The translations under genes and the position numbers were made by a program. Below are positions 14,361-23,024 of a stretch of DNA of 26,682 nucleotides, one piece after another. Numbering within the stretch: the first letter of the stretch is position 1; each line of letters begins with the position of its first letter. The notes under the pieces were generated by a model, which was not told where the DNA came from, did not search any database, and was given only the letters and a program-made list of their open reading frames with translations. The DNA is from CAYQDF01 sp964416175 (GTDB lineage Bacteria > Chloroflexota > Anaerolineae > Anaerolineales > UBA4823), in NCBI GenBank assembly GCA_964416175.1, contig CAYQDF010000038.1, forward strand, positions 1 through 26,682, in the 5' to 3' direction.

Positions 14361-15284
14361 CTACCGGTCCCCGACGGCGATCAGATCCCCCAGCAGGAAG
14401 CTGCCAACCCAGATTCCGACCGAATTCACGCCTGGGAATTTCCGCACGGTCTCCCAGACCACAGCGTGGATCCGCTCGGCCTCGCACACGTCCGCTGGCT
14501 TGGGGATCGAGCCGGAAAGGTGGATGACGACTTTGCCGGTCGCTGAGTCGAAGTTCACCTCGTTCACGATCAGGTGGGCGTTATGCACCGGGTTGTAGTA
14601 CTGCCCGACGAATTTCACTTTCAATTTGAAGAGCGCACGCAGCGCAGCCTTGATGTCTTTCTCCACATCGCCGGTCGGGGGCGACTCCGCAGTGAAATAC
14701 ACCAGCCCGTCGCCGCAGCCGAAGGGACCGCCAGTGTCCGGATCGATTAAATAATAGCGGACGCCGTTGAGTTTTTGGGTAGGCGTCGGCTGGCTCGTGG
14801 GGGTCGGTTCCGGCGTCAGCACCGGCATAGAGGCAGCCTCGCCTGTCACCGTGATGGATTCCCCCTCCACCCAGCAGCTCGATCCGCCGTCCTCGTATTG
14901 CACGAACCACCAGGACCCATCTGCGGTTCGGCCGAGTGGGACCGGGCTGGAGCCGCTGACCAGATAGGCGCGTATCCCATAGACAGGTCCAGGGCCGATC
15001 AGGCAGGCTATGTCGTGATTCACCGAGAGTTGGAGAGGTTCCGGGGTGTCTGTTGGTGCGGGCGTCGGGGTCGGGCGCGGCGTTTCGGTTGGCGGGACGC
15101 GCGTCGGTGTGATTGTTGGCGACGCCGCAGCGGGGGAGGGGGTCGGAGGGAGCTCCTTCGTGGGAGAAGAGCCGGGGACCTCCCCTTGCCGGGCGGTTGG
15201 GATGCCCGCGCAGGCTGTTAAGAAAAATAACAAAATCGACAATTCGAGGATGTGAAGGGAGCTGACGGAGACAGGTCGCATCAA
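14361..15284 (-). CDS. Lipoprotein with SH3-like and GerMN domains
   Basis: This protein of about 307 aa has a lipoprotein signal (lipobox LTAC, Cys25), a Thr/Pro linker (about 40-80), an SH3-like segment (about 85-145, with CLIGPGPVY and GSSCWVEG) and a second short Thr/Pro linker. A C-terminal GerMN domain follows (about 170-300, with LVYFTAES, IKAALRALF and VVWETVRKFPGVNSV). GerMN domains occur in GerM and in LpqB-like envelope lipoproteins and are thought to bind cell-wall or partner proteins. TTG 15284 and ATG 15281 are adjacent in-frame starts after AGGAGAG (15299-15293); either is possible. It is divergent from the ATP-grasp gene and convergent with the 6S RNA gene. The precise role is unknown. 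Confidence 0.85.
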   Translation of the reverse strand: MMRPVSVSSLHILELSILLFFLTACAGIPTARQGEVPGSSPTKELPPTPSPAAASPTITPTRVPPTETPRPTPTPAPTDTPEPLQLSVNHDIACLIGPGPVYGIRAYLVSGSSPVPLGRTADGSWWFVQYEDGGSSCWVEGESITVTGEAASMPVLTPEPTPTSQPTPTQKLNGVRYYLIDPDTGGPFGCGDGLVYFTAESPPTGDVEKDIKAALRALFKLKVKFVGQYYNPVHNAHLIVNEVNFDSATGKVVIHLSGSIPKPADVCEAERIHAVVWETVRKFPGVNSVGIWVGSFLLGDLIAVGDR

Positions 15285-15332
15285 TGCATGTTCTCTCCTG
15301 GATGGAATGGCTGTTGGATCAGCGCTCGGGAC

Positions 15333-15338
15333 ATTATA
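15333..15338 (-). promoter_or_regulatory. -10 for the GerMN lipoprotein
   Basis: A perfect TATAAT on the minus strand (15338 to 15333) would start RNA at about 15326, some 42 bases before the lipoprotein start. The -35 is not recognisable. Confidence 0.45.
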
Positions 15339-15346
15339 ATCGCCTC

Positions 15347-15355
15347 TGATATAAT
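15347..15355 (+). promoter_or_regulatory. Extended -10 promoter of the ATP-grasp gene
   Basis: TGATATAAT is a perfect extended -10, giving a start at about 15362 and a 33-base leader with GGGAAGG before ATG 15395. It is nearly back to back with the minus-strand -10 at 15333-15338. Confidence 0.6.
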
Positions 15356-15394
15356 CCCCAGTCGTGAAATCTCTGCTCCGGGAAGGCTGTGACC

Positions 15395-16498
15395 ATGAAC
15401 CAAAGCACTGAAACGAACAACTCCTTGGAAAGTGAAGAACCCCCCGGTCATCCCAGATGGCTGGTCGCAGTCGTCGCCAACCTCAAGGGAGAAACCGAAC
15501 TGCCGGCGGATGCTCCCCCGGACGCCGGCGCGGAGTTTGATCGCACCGAGACGGTCCAATCGATCTGTCAGGCACTCGAATCCGGGGGACATCAGGCGGT
15601 CTTCGTGCAGGCAGGGAGTGATTTTCCAACCCTGATCAGAACGATAAACCCGGACATCTGCTTCAACATCGCTGAGGGGCTGCGCGGCGACGGCCGTGAG
15701 GCGCAGATCCCGGCGATCCTGGAGATGTACGGCATCCCGTATACCGCCTCCCGGGTGGTAGCGAACGCCATCTCTCTGGACAAAACCCTCACGAAGCGCC
15801 TGTGGCGGGACGCCGGACTACCCGTGGTGCCTTTCCAGGAATTCCAAAATGAGGACGATCCGGTGCGACCCGGGCTGCAGTACCCGTTGTTCGTGAAACC
15901 CTCCCGCGAGGGAACCGGGATGGGCGTCGATCTGGAAGCCGTGGTGAACGACGAGCCGGCGCTCCGCCAGCGGGTGGCATATGTGATCGCCACCTACCGC
16001 CAGCCAGCGCTCGTCGAGACCTTTCTTCCCGGCCGGGAGTTCACGGTCGGCGTGCTGGGGACGCGGGATGTGAGGAGATTCACCACCCGTCCGCGCCTGT
16101 ACGATCGCGATGGTTTTCACCGCTTTCCTATATTGGAGATAGAGAGTGACCGTTCGATCACACCAGGAGTCTATGGGTACAAGGCGAAATCCAAAGACCT
16201 GTGGGAGAAAGGCGCGCCGAAGTACATCTGCCCGGCTGAGCTCGACGCAAAGCTGGTCGATCGGCTGCAGCGCCTGGCTCTGCGGGCACACAGGGTGATC
16301 GGCGCCCGAGATGTCTCGCGCGTGGACTTCCGGCTGGATGCCGCCGGCAACCCATATCTACTCGAGATCAACACCCTGCCCGGTCTCAACCCGGAGGTGA
16401 GCGACCTGTGCATTATGGCAAAAGCGGAAGGCCTGCCTTACGAACACCTGATCTTAGAAATCCTCGACCTGGCGGCAGCCAGGTTCGGGTTGCTTTGA
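15395..16498 (+). CDS. D-alanine--D-alanine ligase-like ATP-grasp enzyme
   Basis: This 367-aa ATP-grasp protein follows the Ddl layout. An N-terminal part has the motif NIAEGLRGDGREAQIP before MYGIPYTAS. A central ATP-binding part has the lysines of SLDKTLTK and LFVKPSREGTGMGV. A C-terminal metal site contains SRVDFRLD and LLEINTLPGLNP. True Ddl has a similar NALHG...DG motif; here it is NIAEGLRG, so the enzyme may make another carboxylate-amine peptide bond rather than D-Ala-D-Ala. ATG 15395 is preferred over GTG 15389 because GGGAAGG is eight bases upstream. It stands alone under its own promoter, outside any cell-wall cluster. The family is sure; the substrate is not. Confidence 0.88.
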   Translation: MNQSTETNNSLESEEPPGHPRWLVAVVANLKGETELPADAPPDAGAEFDRTETVQSICQALESGGHQAVFVQAGSDFPTLIRTINPDICFNIAEGLRGDGREAQIPAILEMYGIPYTASRVVANAISLDKTLTKRLWRDAGLPVVPFQEFQNEDDPVRPGLQYPLFVKPSREGTGMGVDLEAVVNDEPALRQRVAYVIATYRQPALVETFLPGREFTVGVLGTRDVRRFTTRPRLYDRDGFHRFPILEIESDRSITPGVYGYKAKSKDLWEKGAPKYICPAELDAKLVDRLQRLALRAHRVIGARDVSRVDFRLDAAGNPYLLEINTLPGLNPEVSDLCIMAKAEGLPYEHLILEILDLAAARFGLL

Positions 16499-16509
16499 CA
16501 TGGGGAATG

Positions 16510-16538
16510 TTGATAGGCAGGAGAGACCATTGTAGAAT
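16510..16538 (+). promoter_or_regulatory. Sigma-70 promoter of the kinase/lyase operon
   Basis: TTGATA (16510-16515), 17 bases, then TAGAAT (16533-16538) make the best full -35/-10 pair in the window. The start is about 16545, giving a leader of about 98 bases. The leader holds a 9-codon ORF (ATG 16557) of doubtful meaning. Confidence 0.65.
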
Positions 16539-16642
16539 CAAGGAAAGACTGGTTGAATGAAAAACCTGCCCGTAAGGCGTCATTGAGCTGGATCGGGCGG
16601 AGATTATGACCGGTTCCCGGCTCGAGCGGGGGAGCGATGGAC

Positions 16643-18166
16643 ATGAAGTGTATATTGGCCCACGACGTCGGCACGAGCGGCTGTAAAGCGGTGCTGGTCA
16701 GCCCGGAGGGGAGGCTCCTTGAAACCGCTTACTCGCCTTATCCCACGATTTACCCCAGGCCGCTGTGGGCAGAACAGAATCCGGGGGACTGGTGGGAAGC
16801 GGTTGCGGAGAGCACCCGGCGCGTCATGCAAGCTGGCGCAGTAAAACCCGGCGACATCCTGGGGCTGGCTTTCTCGACACAGATGGTCAATGCCATACCG
16901 ATCGACGCGCATGGCGAGCCGATCAGCCCGTGCATCAGCTGGCTCGACGGCCGCGCCTGGGAAGAAGCGCAGCTGGTGATGCGGAAGGTCGGCGGCGCCA
17001 GGATCTTCTCCCTGATCGTCGGTTCCGCTCTGACCGGCAAAGACCTGCTGCCCAAATACCTGTGGTTGAAACGGCATGCACCGGACGTCTATGAACGGGC
17101 AGCTGCCATCGTGGACTGCAGCAGCTACCTCCTCTACAAAGCTACCGGGAAGCTGGTCTATGAATGGAGCGTAGCCAGCGTGACCGGTCTGTTCAACCTG
17201 AAATCCAAGACCTGGGATACCCCCCTGATCCGCTACGCCGGCTTGAAGCCCGAGAAATTCCCGCCCTTGGTCAGGTCCTGCGACCGGGTGGGCGGGCTTT
17301 GCCAGGAAGCCGCGGATAAGCTGGGGCTGCCTGCCGGGCTGCCGGTGTTCGGCGGCGCGGGCGACGCCATGACCGCTGCCATCGGGTCCGGAGCTGTGTG
17401 TGAGGGGGAGGCCCACCTCTGCCTGGGGACCTCTGGGTTCGTCGGCATCGTGACGGCGCGCCGGGTGGTCGGCCGGCGTGGGATCGTGACCATCCAGTCT
17501 GCCGATCCAGATAAGCTGCTCATGGTCGCCGAGACGGAGACCGCCGCCGCCTGCCTGCGTTGGGCGGTCAAAGAACTTTACGGGCTCGAACCCGGGGAAG
17601 ATGCTTTTGCGCGCATGAACCAGGAAGTGGCTGGCGTGGAACCCGGTTCAGCGGACCTGATCTTCACGCCCTGGATGTACGGGGAACGTTGCCCGGTGGC
17701 AGATGAGAGCCTGCGAGCGGCGTTCATTAACCTGGGGGCGAACCACACCCGGGCGCATATGGCCCGCGCAATCTACGAGGGAGTTGCTTACAACATCCGC
17801 TGGATCCTGGAATCGATCGCTCGCTACTACGGGTTCTCCGCGGACCCGCTGCGCGTCCTCGGCGGGGGAGCTTTGAGCGAGCCCTGGATGCGGATCATGG
17901 CAGATGTCTGCCAGAGAAAACTGGAGATCGTCCCGCACCCGCAGGAGGTCTCCGCCATTGGAGCGGCGCTGGTGGCAGCCGTTGGGCTCGGGATCTACCC
18001 CTCTTATGAGTCGTTGAAATCTTTAGTGCCGGTGGCGCGGGTCGTGGAGCCGGCGCCGGCCCGAGAGTCCGATTACGCCCGCCTGTACGATGGCTACCGG
18101 CGGTTATTCCGGGCGCTCCGCGGCATCTATCACGACCTGAACCGGGAGTCTGACCATCGGAAGTGA
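16643..18166 (+). CDS. FGGY-family carbohydrate kinase (xylulokinase-like)
   Basis: The 507-aa protein fits the FGGY sugar kinases in length and motifs. It has an N-terminal phosphate-binding loop (HDVGTSGCKAVLV), the substrate segment GLAFSTQMVNAIPID with SWLDGRA, a phosphate-2 motif (CLGTSGFVG) and an adenosine motif (LRVLGGGALSEPWMRIMADV). It would phosphorylate a sugar or polyol, such as xylulose, with ATP. ATG 16643 is chosen because GGGGGAG lies eight bases before it; the in-frame ATG at 16637 is too close. It is followed after 28 bases by a sphingosine-1-phosphate-lyase-like gene, an unusual partner. No sugar transporter, isomerase or regulator lies beside it, so the substrate is unknown. 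Confidence 0.9.
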   Translation: MKCILAHDVGTSGCKAVLVSPEGRLLETAYSPYPTIYPRPLWAEQNPGDWWEAVAESTRRVMQAGAVKPGDILGLAFSTQMVNAIPIDAHGEPISPCISWLDGRAWEEAQLVMRKVGGARIFSLIVGSALTGKDLLPKYLWLKRHAPDVYERAAAIVDCSSYLLYKATGKLVYEWSVASVTGLFNLKSKTWDTPLIRYAGLKPEKFPPLVRSCDRVGGLCQEAADKLGLPAGLPVFGGAGDAMTAAIGSGAVCEGEAHLCLGTSGFVGIVTARRVVGRRGIVTIQSADPDKLLMVAETETAAACLRWAVKELYGLEPGEDAFARMNQEVAGVEPGSADLIFTPWMYGERCPVADESLRAAFINLGANHTRAHMARAIYEGVAYNIRWILESIARYYGFSADPLRVLGGGALSEPWMRIMADVCQRKLEIVPHPQEVSAIGAALVAAVGLGIYPSYESLKSLVPVARVVEPAPARESDYARLYDGYRRLFRALRGIYHDLNRESDHRK

Positions 18167-18194
18167 CCTTCCAAACAAGAGCAAGGAGAAGGAT

Positions 18195-19601
18195 ATGGAT
18201 GTAAATCTGTTTTCCGGCCTGGCCCAGGACCTGGAAAAGTGGCTGAAACCTTACCGCGAGGGGTACATGCGTTTCGAACGCCTGCCGGAGCGCGGAGTCG
18301 ACCGGGAGGAGATCCTGGACCAGATGGAGCAGTACAACGCGCTGGAACGGGCACGCTGGCAGGAGGGGTTCGTTTCCGGGGCGGTGTACCACGGAGATGC
18401 CGCGCACATCGACTTCCTCAACCGGGTGTACGCGCTCAATTCCCAGAGCAACCCGCTCCACCCGGACGTCTGGCCCAGCACGACGAAGTTCGAGGCCGAG
18501 ATCGTGGCGATGACGGCGGGCATGCTGGGCGCCGAACGGACCGCCGATCCGATCGTCGGGACGCTTTCCTCCGGGGGGACGGAGAGCATTCTGCTGGCTA
18601 TGAAGACCTACCGGGATTGGGCGCGCGCCACCAAAGGGATCGCCGAGCCGGAGCTCGTCGCTCCCACGACCGCCCATGCCGCCTTCGATAAAGCCGGAGA
18701 ATATTTCGGGATCAAGGTCATCCGGGTCCCCGTGGGGGAGGATTTTCGGGCGGATGTCGCTGCGACCCGGCAGGTCATCACTGCGAATACGATCGCTCTG
18801 GTCGGCTCGGCGCCGCCGTTCCCTCACGGCATCGTCGATCCGATCGAGGAACTGTCCGAACTTGCCAGAGAGCACGGAATTGGCTTTCACACCGATGCCT
18901 GCCTGGGCGGATTCATCTTGCCGTGGGCCGAAAAGCTGGGGTACCCCGTCCCGGCGTTCGACTTCCGCCTTCCCGGGGTGACTTCGATCTCGGTGGATAC
19001 GCATAAATACGGCTATGCGGCGAAGGGCACTTCGGTGATCCTCTACCGGGGGAACGAACTGCGCCGGTTCCAGTACTTTTCAGCGCCGGACTGGCCGGGA
19101 GGGATTTATTTCTCCCCCACCTTTGCCGGGAGTCGCCCCGGCGCCCTGGTCGCTGCCGCCTGGGCAGCCCTGGTCTCCATGGGGGAGAGCGGCTATCTGG
19201 AGGCTGCCCGGCGGATCCTGGAGACGACCGGATGGCTCAAGGAGAACATGCGGGAGATCCCTGAGATTGAGATCATCGGCGATCCGCTCTTCCTGATTGC
19301 CTTCCGATCCGCGACGCTTAACGTTTACCAGATCATGGAATACATGACCCAGCGGCAGTGGGGCCTGAACGGTCTGCACCTGCCGGCCAGTGTGCATCTC
19401 TGTGTGACCCTGCGGCACACGCTGCCGGGCGTCAGAGAGCGGTTCATCTCCGACTTGAAGGATGCTGTGGCGTACGTCAGGGAACACCCGGAAGCCTCGG
19501 CCGGCCTGGGACCGATTTATGGGATGGCTTCGGCCGTGGAGATGCGCGGGATGGTCAAAGAAGTCCTGGGGTGGGTGATGGATTTGTTATATGAGGTCTG
19601 A
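18195..19601 (+). CDS. PLP-dependent lyase/decarboxylase, sphingosine-1-phosphate lyase-like
   Basis: This 468-aa group II PLP enzyme shows GTLSSGGTESILLA (phosphate site, about 122-135), TTAHAAFDKA with His161 stacking on PLP, HTDACLGGF with Asp234 on the pyridine nitrogen, and SVDTHKYG with Lys271 as the Schiff-base lysine. The later motif FAGSRPGALVAAAWAAL closely matches sphingosine-1-phosphate lyases rather than glutamate decarboxylases. Such lyases cleave phosphorylated long-chain bases to an aldehyde and phosphoethanolamine. AAGGAGAAGG precedes ATG 18195. Its operon partner is an FGGY kinase, so the real substrate may be another phosphorylated amino alcohol. It has no N-terminal membrane helix, as in bacterial homologues. 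The end is one base from the convergent MFS gene. Confidence 0.88.
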   Translation: MDVNLFSGLAQDLEKWLKPYREGYMRFERLPERGVDREEILDQMEQYNALERARWQEGFVSGAVYHGDAAHIDFLNRVYALNSQSNPLHPDVWPSTTKFEAEIVAMTAGMLGAERTADPIVGTLSSGGTESILLAMKTYRDWARATKGIAEPELVAPTTAHAAFDKAGEYFGIKVIRVPVGEDFRADVAATRQVITANTIALVGSAPPFPHGIVDPIEELSELAREHGIGFHTDACLGGFILPWAEKLGYPVPAFDFRLPGVTSISVDTHKYGYAAKGTSVILYRGNELRRFQYFSAPDWPGGIYFSPTFAGSRPGALVAAAWAALVSMGESGYLEAARRILETTGWLKENMREIPEIEIIGDPLFLIAFRSATLNVYQIMEYMTQRQWGLNGLHLPASVHLCVTLRHTLPGVRERFISDLKDAVAYVREHPEASAGLGPIYGMASAVEMRGMVKEVLGWVMDLLYEV

Positions 19602-19602
19602 G

Positions 19603-20796
19603 TTATCCTGGCAGGGCTGACAGGAAAGCCGTAGCCAAAAGCGCCATCAAGGCTCCAAAGTAGAACGGGGCTGAAGGGCCGAAACCTTCCCAGGCTCCGA
19701 TCCCCTGCCAGAGGATGCCCGCCAGGAGGGAGGCTGGCAGCGCTGCCAGGCCCACCCCGGCGTGGTACATTCCGAACGCCGCGCCGCGGCGCGCCTCGGG
19801 GACCAGGTCAGCGACGTACGCCCGGGCGGTCCCCTCCGCAAGGGCGTAATAGACCCCGTAGAGTCCGAAGAGCGCCCAGATCTGCGCGCCCGTGCGTGCC
19901 GCGGCCAGCCCCAGATAGACGGCGGTGTAAAACAGCCACGCGCCGATCAGAACAGCTCTCCGCCCCAGACGGTCGGACAGCGATCCGAAGGGGCTGGAAA
20001 GGGCTGAATAGACGGCGGTGAACGTGAGCAGCATGCCCATCACCTGCAGCACGCTCAGGCCGCGCTCCTGGCCGCGCAGGATGATGAACGCGTCCGAGGA
20101 ATTACCGAGGGTGAAGATCACAACGATGGCGAGGAAGGCCAGGAAGCGGCGGTCAAGTTTTTCTGGTTTCGGGTCCTCTCTGTCCGCGATTATCCCCTTC
20201 GAGGCGACTTCCTTTGCGCTCAGAGCGAGCAGGATCACAGCCAGGATTGCCGGGAGGATGCTGGCAAGCACGACTTTCTGAAACGCCGGGCGGGTGAGCC
20301 GGGCAGCTCCAGACTGGGAAGCCCAGAGGATCCAGGCGGCGATCGCCAGCCCGATGAAGGCGCCGGCGGTATCTGCCGCCCGGTGCAGCCCGAATGCCAG
20401 GCCGCGGTGAGCGGGAGAGGCGCTGGCGGCGAGCAGGGCGTCGCGCGGCGCGCTGCGGATCCCCTTCCCGACCCGGTCGGAGAACCGGACCAGGAGAACC
20501 CAGCCCCAGCTGTTGGCAAAAAACAGCAGCGGTTTGACCAGCGCAGAAAGCGCGTAGCCGAGAATCGTCAGCCTTTTCCGGTTCCCAAGCCGGTCCGAAA
20601 TCATCCCCGAACTGACTTTTACCAGGCTGGCGGTCGTCTCTGCGATTCCTTCGATCAGCCCCACGACCACCGTGCGCACGCCCAAAATGTTGACCAGGAA
20701 GAGCGGCAGCAGGTTGAACAGCATCTCCGAGGAGACGTCAGTCAGGAAGGAAGTGATCGAGAGGACCCAGATGTTGCGGTGGAGGCGAGGCGGCAT
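19603..20796 (-). CDS. MFS transporter
   Basis: The 397-aa protein has about twelve hydrophobic helices and MFS signatures. The loop between helices 2 and 3 has the pattern GMISDRLGNRKRL, and SDRVGKGIRSAPRDALL is typical of a group of bacterial MFS proteins close to multidrug/unknown-substrate exporters. A second SDRLGRRA motif occurs in the C-terminal half. The start ATG 20796 has only a weak Shine-Dalgarno (GAGG). The gene lies 33 bases after the BNR-repeat lipoprotein on the same strand and probably shares its transcript. It is convergent with the lyase gene. The substrate cannot be told. Confidence 0.9.
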   Translation of the reverse strand: MPPRLHRNIWVLSITSFLTDVSSEMLFNLLPLFLVNILGVRTVVVGLIEGIAETTASLVKVSSGMISDRLGNRKRLTILGYALSALVKPLLFFANSWGWVLLVRFSDRVGKGIRSAPRDALLAASASPAHRGLAFGLHRAADTAGAFIGLAIAAWILWASQSGAARLTRPAFQKVVLASILPAILAVILLALSAKEVASKGIIADREDPKPEKLDRRFLAFLAIVVIFTLGNSSDAFIILRGQERGLSVLQVMGMLLTFTAVYSALSSPFGSLSDRLGRRAVLIGAWLFYTAVYLGLAAARTGAQIWALFGLYGVYYALAEGTARAYVADLVPEARRGAAFGMYHAGVGLAALPASLLAGILWQGIGAWEGFGPSAPFYFGALMALLATAFLSALPG

Positions 20797-20829
20797 TGTG
20801 GCCTCAGGGGGGACTTCCGCGGCCGGGAT

Positions 20830-22110
20830 CTAAGGGCAAGTCAGGTCTGCCAGGGGCGCCGATCGGATGGTGTACCCCTCGGGATCTACCCACCGGAGGC
20901 TGCCTCCCGCAGCCGGGAGCGCGACCGGGAAAGAGGGTAGATCCGGATTCTCCAGCTGGCACCATTCCAACGCGCCGGGGCGCAGCAGGTACCAGCGGGC
21001 ATCCTCAGCCCCCTGAGAGAGGAAAGCGCCGTCCGGCAGGACCTGCAAACCGGGGTAGACAGGGATATTTGGGTCTGCGCCAGGGAGAAGCGGCAGCGGG
21101 TAGTCCTCCCAGGTCTGCCCGCCATCCAGGGTCAGGCTGACCGGGTTCCCCCCGTCGGCCGCGAAGCTGATCGACCCGGAGATGCGCATGGCGGTCTCAT
21201 TCGAGAAAGCGACCAGCTGGTTGGGCGGGGACACGCGCAGCTCGGCGGGGGGCTCGAGGTTCACCCAGGTCTGGCCTCCATCGGGAGAAGACAGCGCGTA
21301 CTGGGGCAGGGGTGAACCCATCCCGGGGATCGTCATCGCGGCCGGCCCCCAGCGCAGGCAGGGACCCATCGCCGGGCAGGTCAGACTGCCTGGCGACCAG
21401 CTCGCGCCGCCGTCAGTCGTCTGAAGAACGGGCAGGACGTTGCTCGCTTCTGGAGGCGCGTTCACCGGGGTGTGGAGCGCCTGCACGGCGCCGGCCCCAT
21501 CGCTGAAAAAGCCCCCGAACGTCTCCAGGGACGCGCCCTCCGGGAAGGGCGCGCTCTGCCAGGTTCCACCGCTGTCCGTGGTGTAGAAGCCCATGTAGAA
21601 GAGCGGGGGCGCGCCGAATTCCTCCTTCGCCGTGGCGAAGACGGCAAAGATGCTCGCCGGATGGGAGGCGTCCAGCGTCACGGAGAAGCACTGCGGGGGC
21701 TGGGATCCATCCGGGGGGAAGACCGGATAGCCGAGGGCAGAGGCTGCATCTGCGGCGCCTGCGATCGGGATGGAAGTCCAGGTCGCGCCGGCGTCCGCGC
21801 TGATCCGGATCTCGTCCGGGGCGCAGTACGCCAGGCGGTTGGGATCTCCGGCGTCGACCGAGACGACGCGGTTGTTGAGGTCAACGCCGGCCTGCACCAG
21901 GACAGGCGGGGGAGGGAAGGGAGGGGCGGTGGGCGTCGCCGTCGGCTGGGGAAGCTCCGTTGGGGTGGCGGTCGGCGTATCCAGCGCCGGCGCTTCGGTG
22001 GGCTGCGCTGGAGGCGCAGTTGAAGCCGCGGTCTCCACGCTCCCCCCAGGTGCGCAGGCAGACAGAAGGATGGCGGCTGTGAACAGAAGGAGGGTAATCG
22101 TTCGGCTCAA
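20830..22110 (-). CDS. BNR-repeat (sialidase-like propeller) lipoprotein
   Basis: This 426-aa protein starts with a lipoprotein signal (lipobox LLSAC, Cys19) and a Thr/Pro linker (about 30-65). It then has at least five BNR/Asp-box repeats of the form SxDxGxTW (ISADAGATW, TTDSGGTWQ, TTDGGASWS, SPDGGQTWV, TLDGGQTWE), as in sialidase-like and YCF48-type beta-propellers. The TTG start at 22110 is chosen because the next upstream start (ATG 22164) overlaps the -10 TATAAT. AAAGGATG sits at the right distance, and the signal peptide begins there. Asp-box propellers are mostly structural or bind ligands; catalytic sialidase residues were not identified. It precedes the MFS transporter gene in a likely operon. 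Confidence 0.84.
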   Translation of the reverse strand: MSRTITLLLFTAAILLSACAPGGSVETAASTAPPAQPTEAPALDTPTATPTELPQPTATPTAPPFPPPPVLVQAGVDLNNRVVSVDAGDPNRLAYCAPDEIRISADAGATWTSIPIAGAADAASALGYPVFPPDGSQPPQCFSVTLDASHPASIFAVFATAKEEFGAPPLFYMGFYTTDSGGTWQSAPFPEGASLETFGGFFSDGAGAVQALHTPVNAPPEASNVLPVLQTTDGGASWSPGSLTCPAMGPCLRWGPAAMTIPGMGSPLPQYALSSPDGGQTWVNLEPPAELRVSPPNQLVAFSNETAMRISGSISFAADGGNPVSLTLDGGQTWEDYPLPLLPGADPNIPVYPGLQVLPDGAFLSQGAEDARWYLLRPGALEWCQLENPDLPSFPVALPAAGGSLRWVDPEGYTIRSAPLADLTCP

Positions 22111-22162
22111 GGTTTCATCCTTTTCATGTACATGGGATATGCCAGGGTGGAATCGATACCGC

Positions 22163-22168
22163 ATTATA
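22163..22168 (-). promoter_or_regulatory. -10 of the BNR lipoprotein/MFS operon
   Basis: A perfect TATAAT on the minus strand (22168 to 22163) predicts a start at about 22156, some 46 bases before the TTG start. It lies in the divergent gap with the cyclase gene. Confidence 0.5.
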
Positions 22169-22232
22169 TCGCGCGAGGAGGGCTTCTAAGCAGCTCTCGC
22201 GCCGCGGTTTTCTCAAGGCAGCCGCCGGGCTG

Positions 22233-23018
22233 GTGGGCGGCGCGCTGCTTCCCGCGGCCGTCCCTCTATCTGCCGTGATGGTTGATAGCCAAAACGCAGA
22301 TGTCGCCGAGGTGAGAGGCCGGGCGTTCCGCAGGGTCGTGGACCTGACCCACGATATCCCCTTCGATTTCCCAACGTACTTCGGCACGCCAAATCTCTCG
22401 TTTGAGACCCTCTTCACTTTCGAGCAGCACGGCTTCAACATGTACCGCTGGCTGCTTGTCGAACACACCGGCACCCACATGGACGCCCCCTTCCACTTCA
22501 CCGCGGACCAGGACTCAGCGGACGAGATCCCCATCTCGAAGCTGGTTGTCCCGCTCGCGGTGATCGATATCCGCCGGAAGGCTGAGGAAAACCCGGACGC
22601 CCAGGTGACTCCGGACGACCTGCGCCGCTGGGAGCGGCGGTACGGGCGCATCCCCTCTGGGGCTTGCGTGGCAATGAACAGCGGTTGGGCTGGTAAGGTG
22701 AACACCGACGAGTTCCGCAACGCCGACGCGAACGGCGTGCTGCACTTCCCCGGGTTCCACGTGGAAGCGGCGGCTTTCCTGCTCGAAGAGCGGGACGTGA
22801 ATGGGATCGGCGTGGACACCCTCAGCCTGGATTACGGACCGTCGCCGGACTTTGTCACTCACTACCTCTGGCTGGGCAGCAACCGCTGGGGGATGGAGGC
22901 GCTGGCAAACCTGGACCGGGTCCCGCCGAACGGCGCGACGCTGATCGCAGGCGGCCCAAAGATCAAAGGAGCCACCGGCGGCATCAGCCGCTGCCTGGCG
23001 CTCGTGCACGAGAGCTGA
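22233..23018 (+). CDS. Cyclase / kynurenine formamidase-like metal hydrolase, 5' end uncertain
   Basis: The protein has the signature of the cyclase family (KynB-like): HTGTHMDAPFHF, with the two His and one Asp that bind metal, VDLTHDIP near the N terminus, and GIGVDTLSLDYG. It hydrolyses amides or cyclic compounds, for example N-formylkynurenine. The only usual start in frame is GTG 22233 (261 aa). The frame continues upstream without a stop, and bases 22188-22232 encode KQLSRRGFLKAAAGL, a clear Tat signal start, preceded by AGGAGG at 22176-22181. No ATG, GTG or TTG lies at the expected place. The export form may thus be lost, or use a rare start. No kynurenine-pathway neighbours are present. 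Confidence 0.82.
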   Translation: MGGALLPAAVPLSAVMVDSQNADVAEVRGRAFRRVVDLTHDIPFDFPTYFGTPNLSFETLFTFEQHGFNMYRWLLVEHTGTHMDAPFHFTADQDSADEIPISKLVVPLAVIDIRRKAEENPDAQVTPDDLRRWERRYGRIPSGACVAMNSGWAGKVNTDEFRNADANGVLHFPGFHVEAAAFLLEERDVNGIGVDTLSLDYGPSPDFVTHYLWLGSNRWGMEALANLDRVPPNGATLIAGGPKIKGATGGISRCLALVHES

Positions 23019-23024
23019 CCTGAC

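Noticed and set aside
22111..22164. Longer N terminus of the BNR lipoprotein from ATG 22164
   Set aside because: The ATG overlaps the -10 hexamer and would not be transcribed; the lipoprotein signal starts at TTG 22110.
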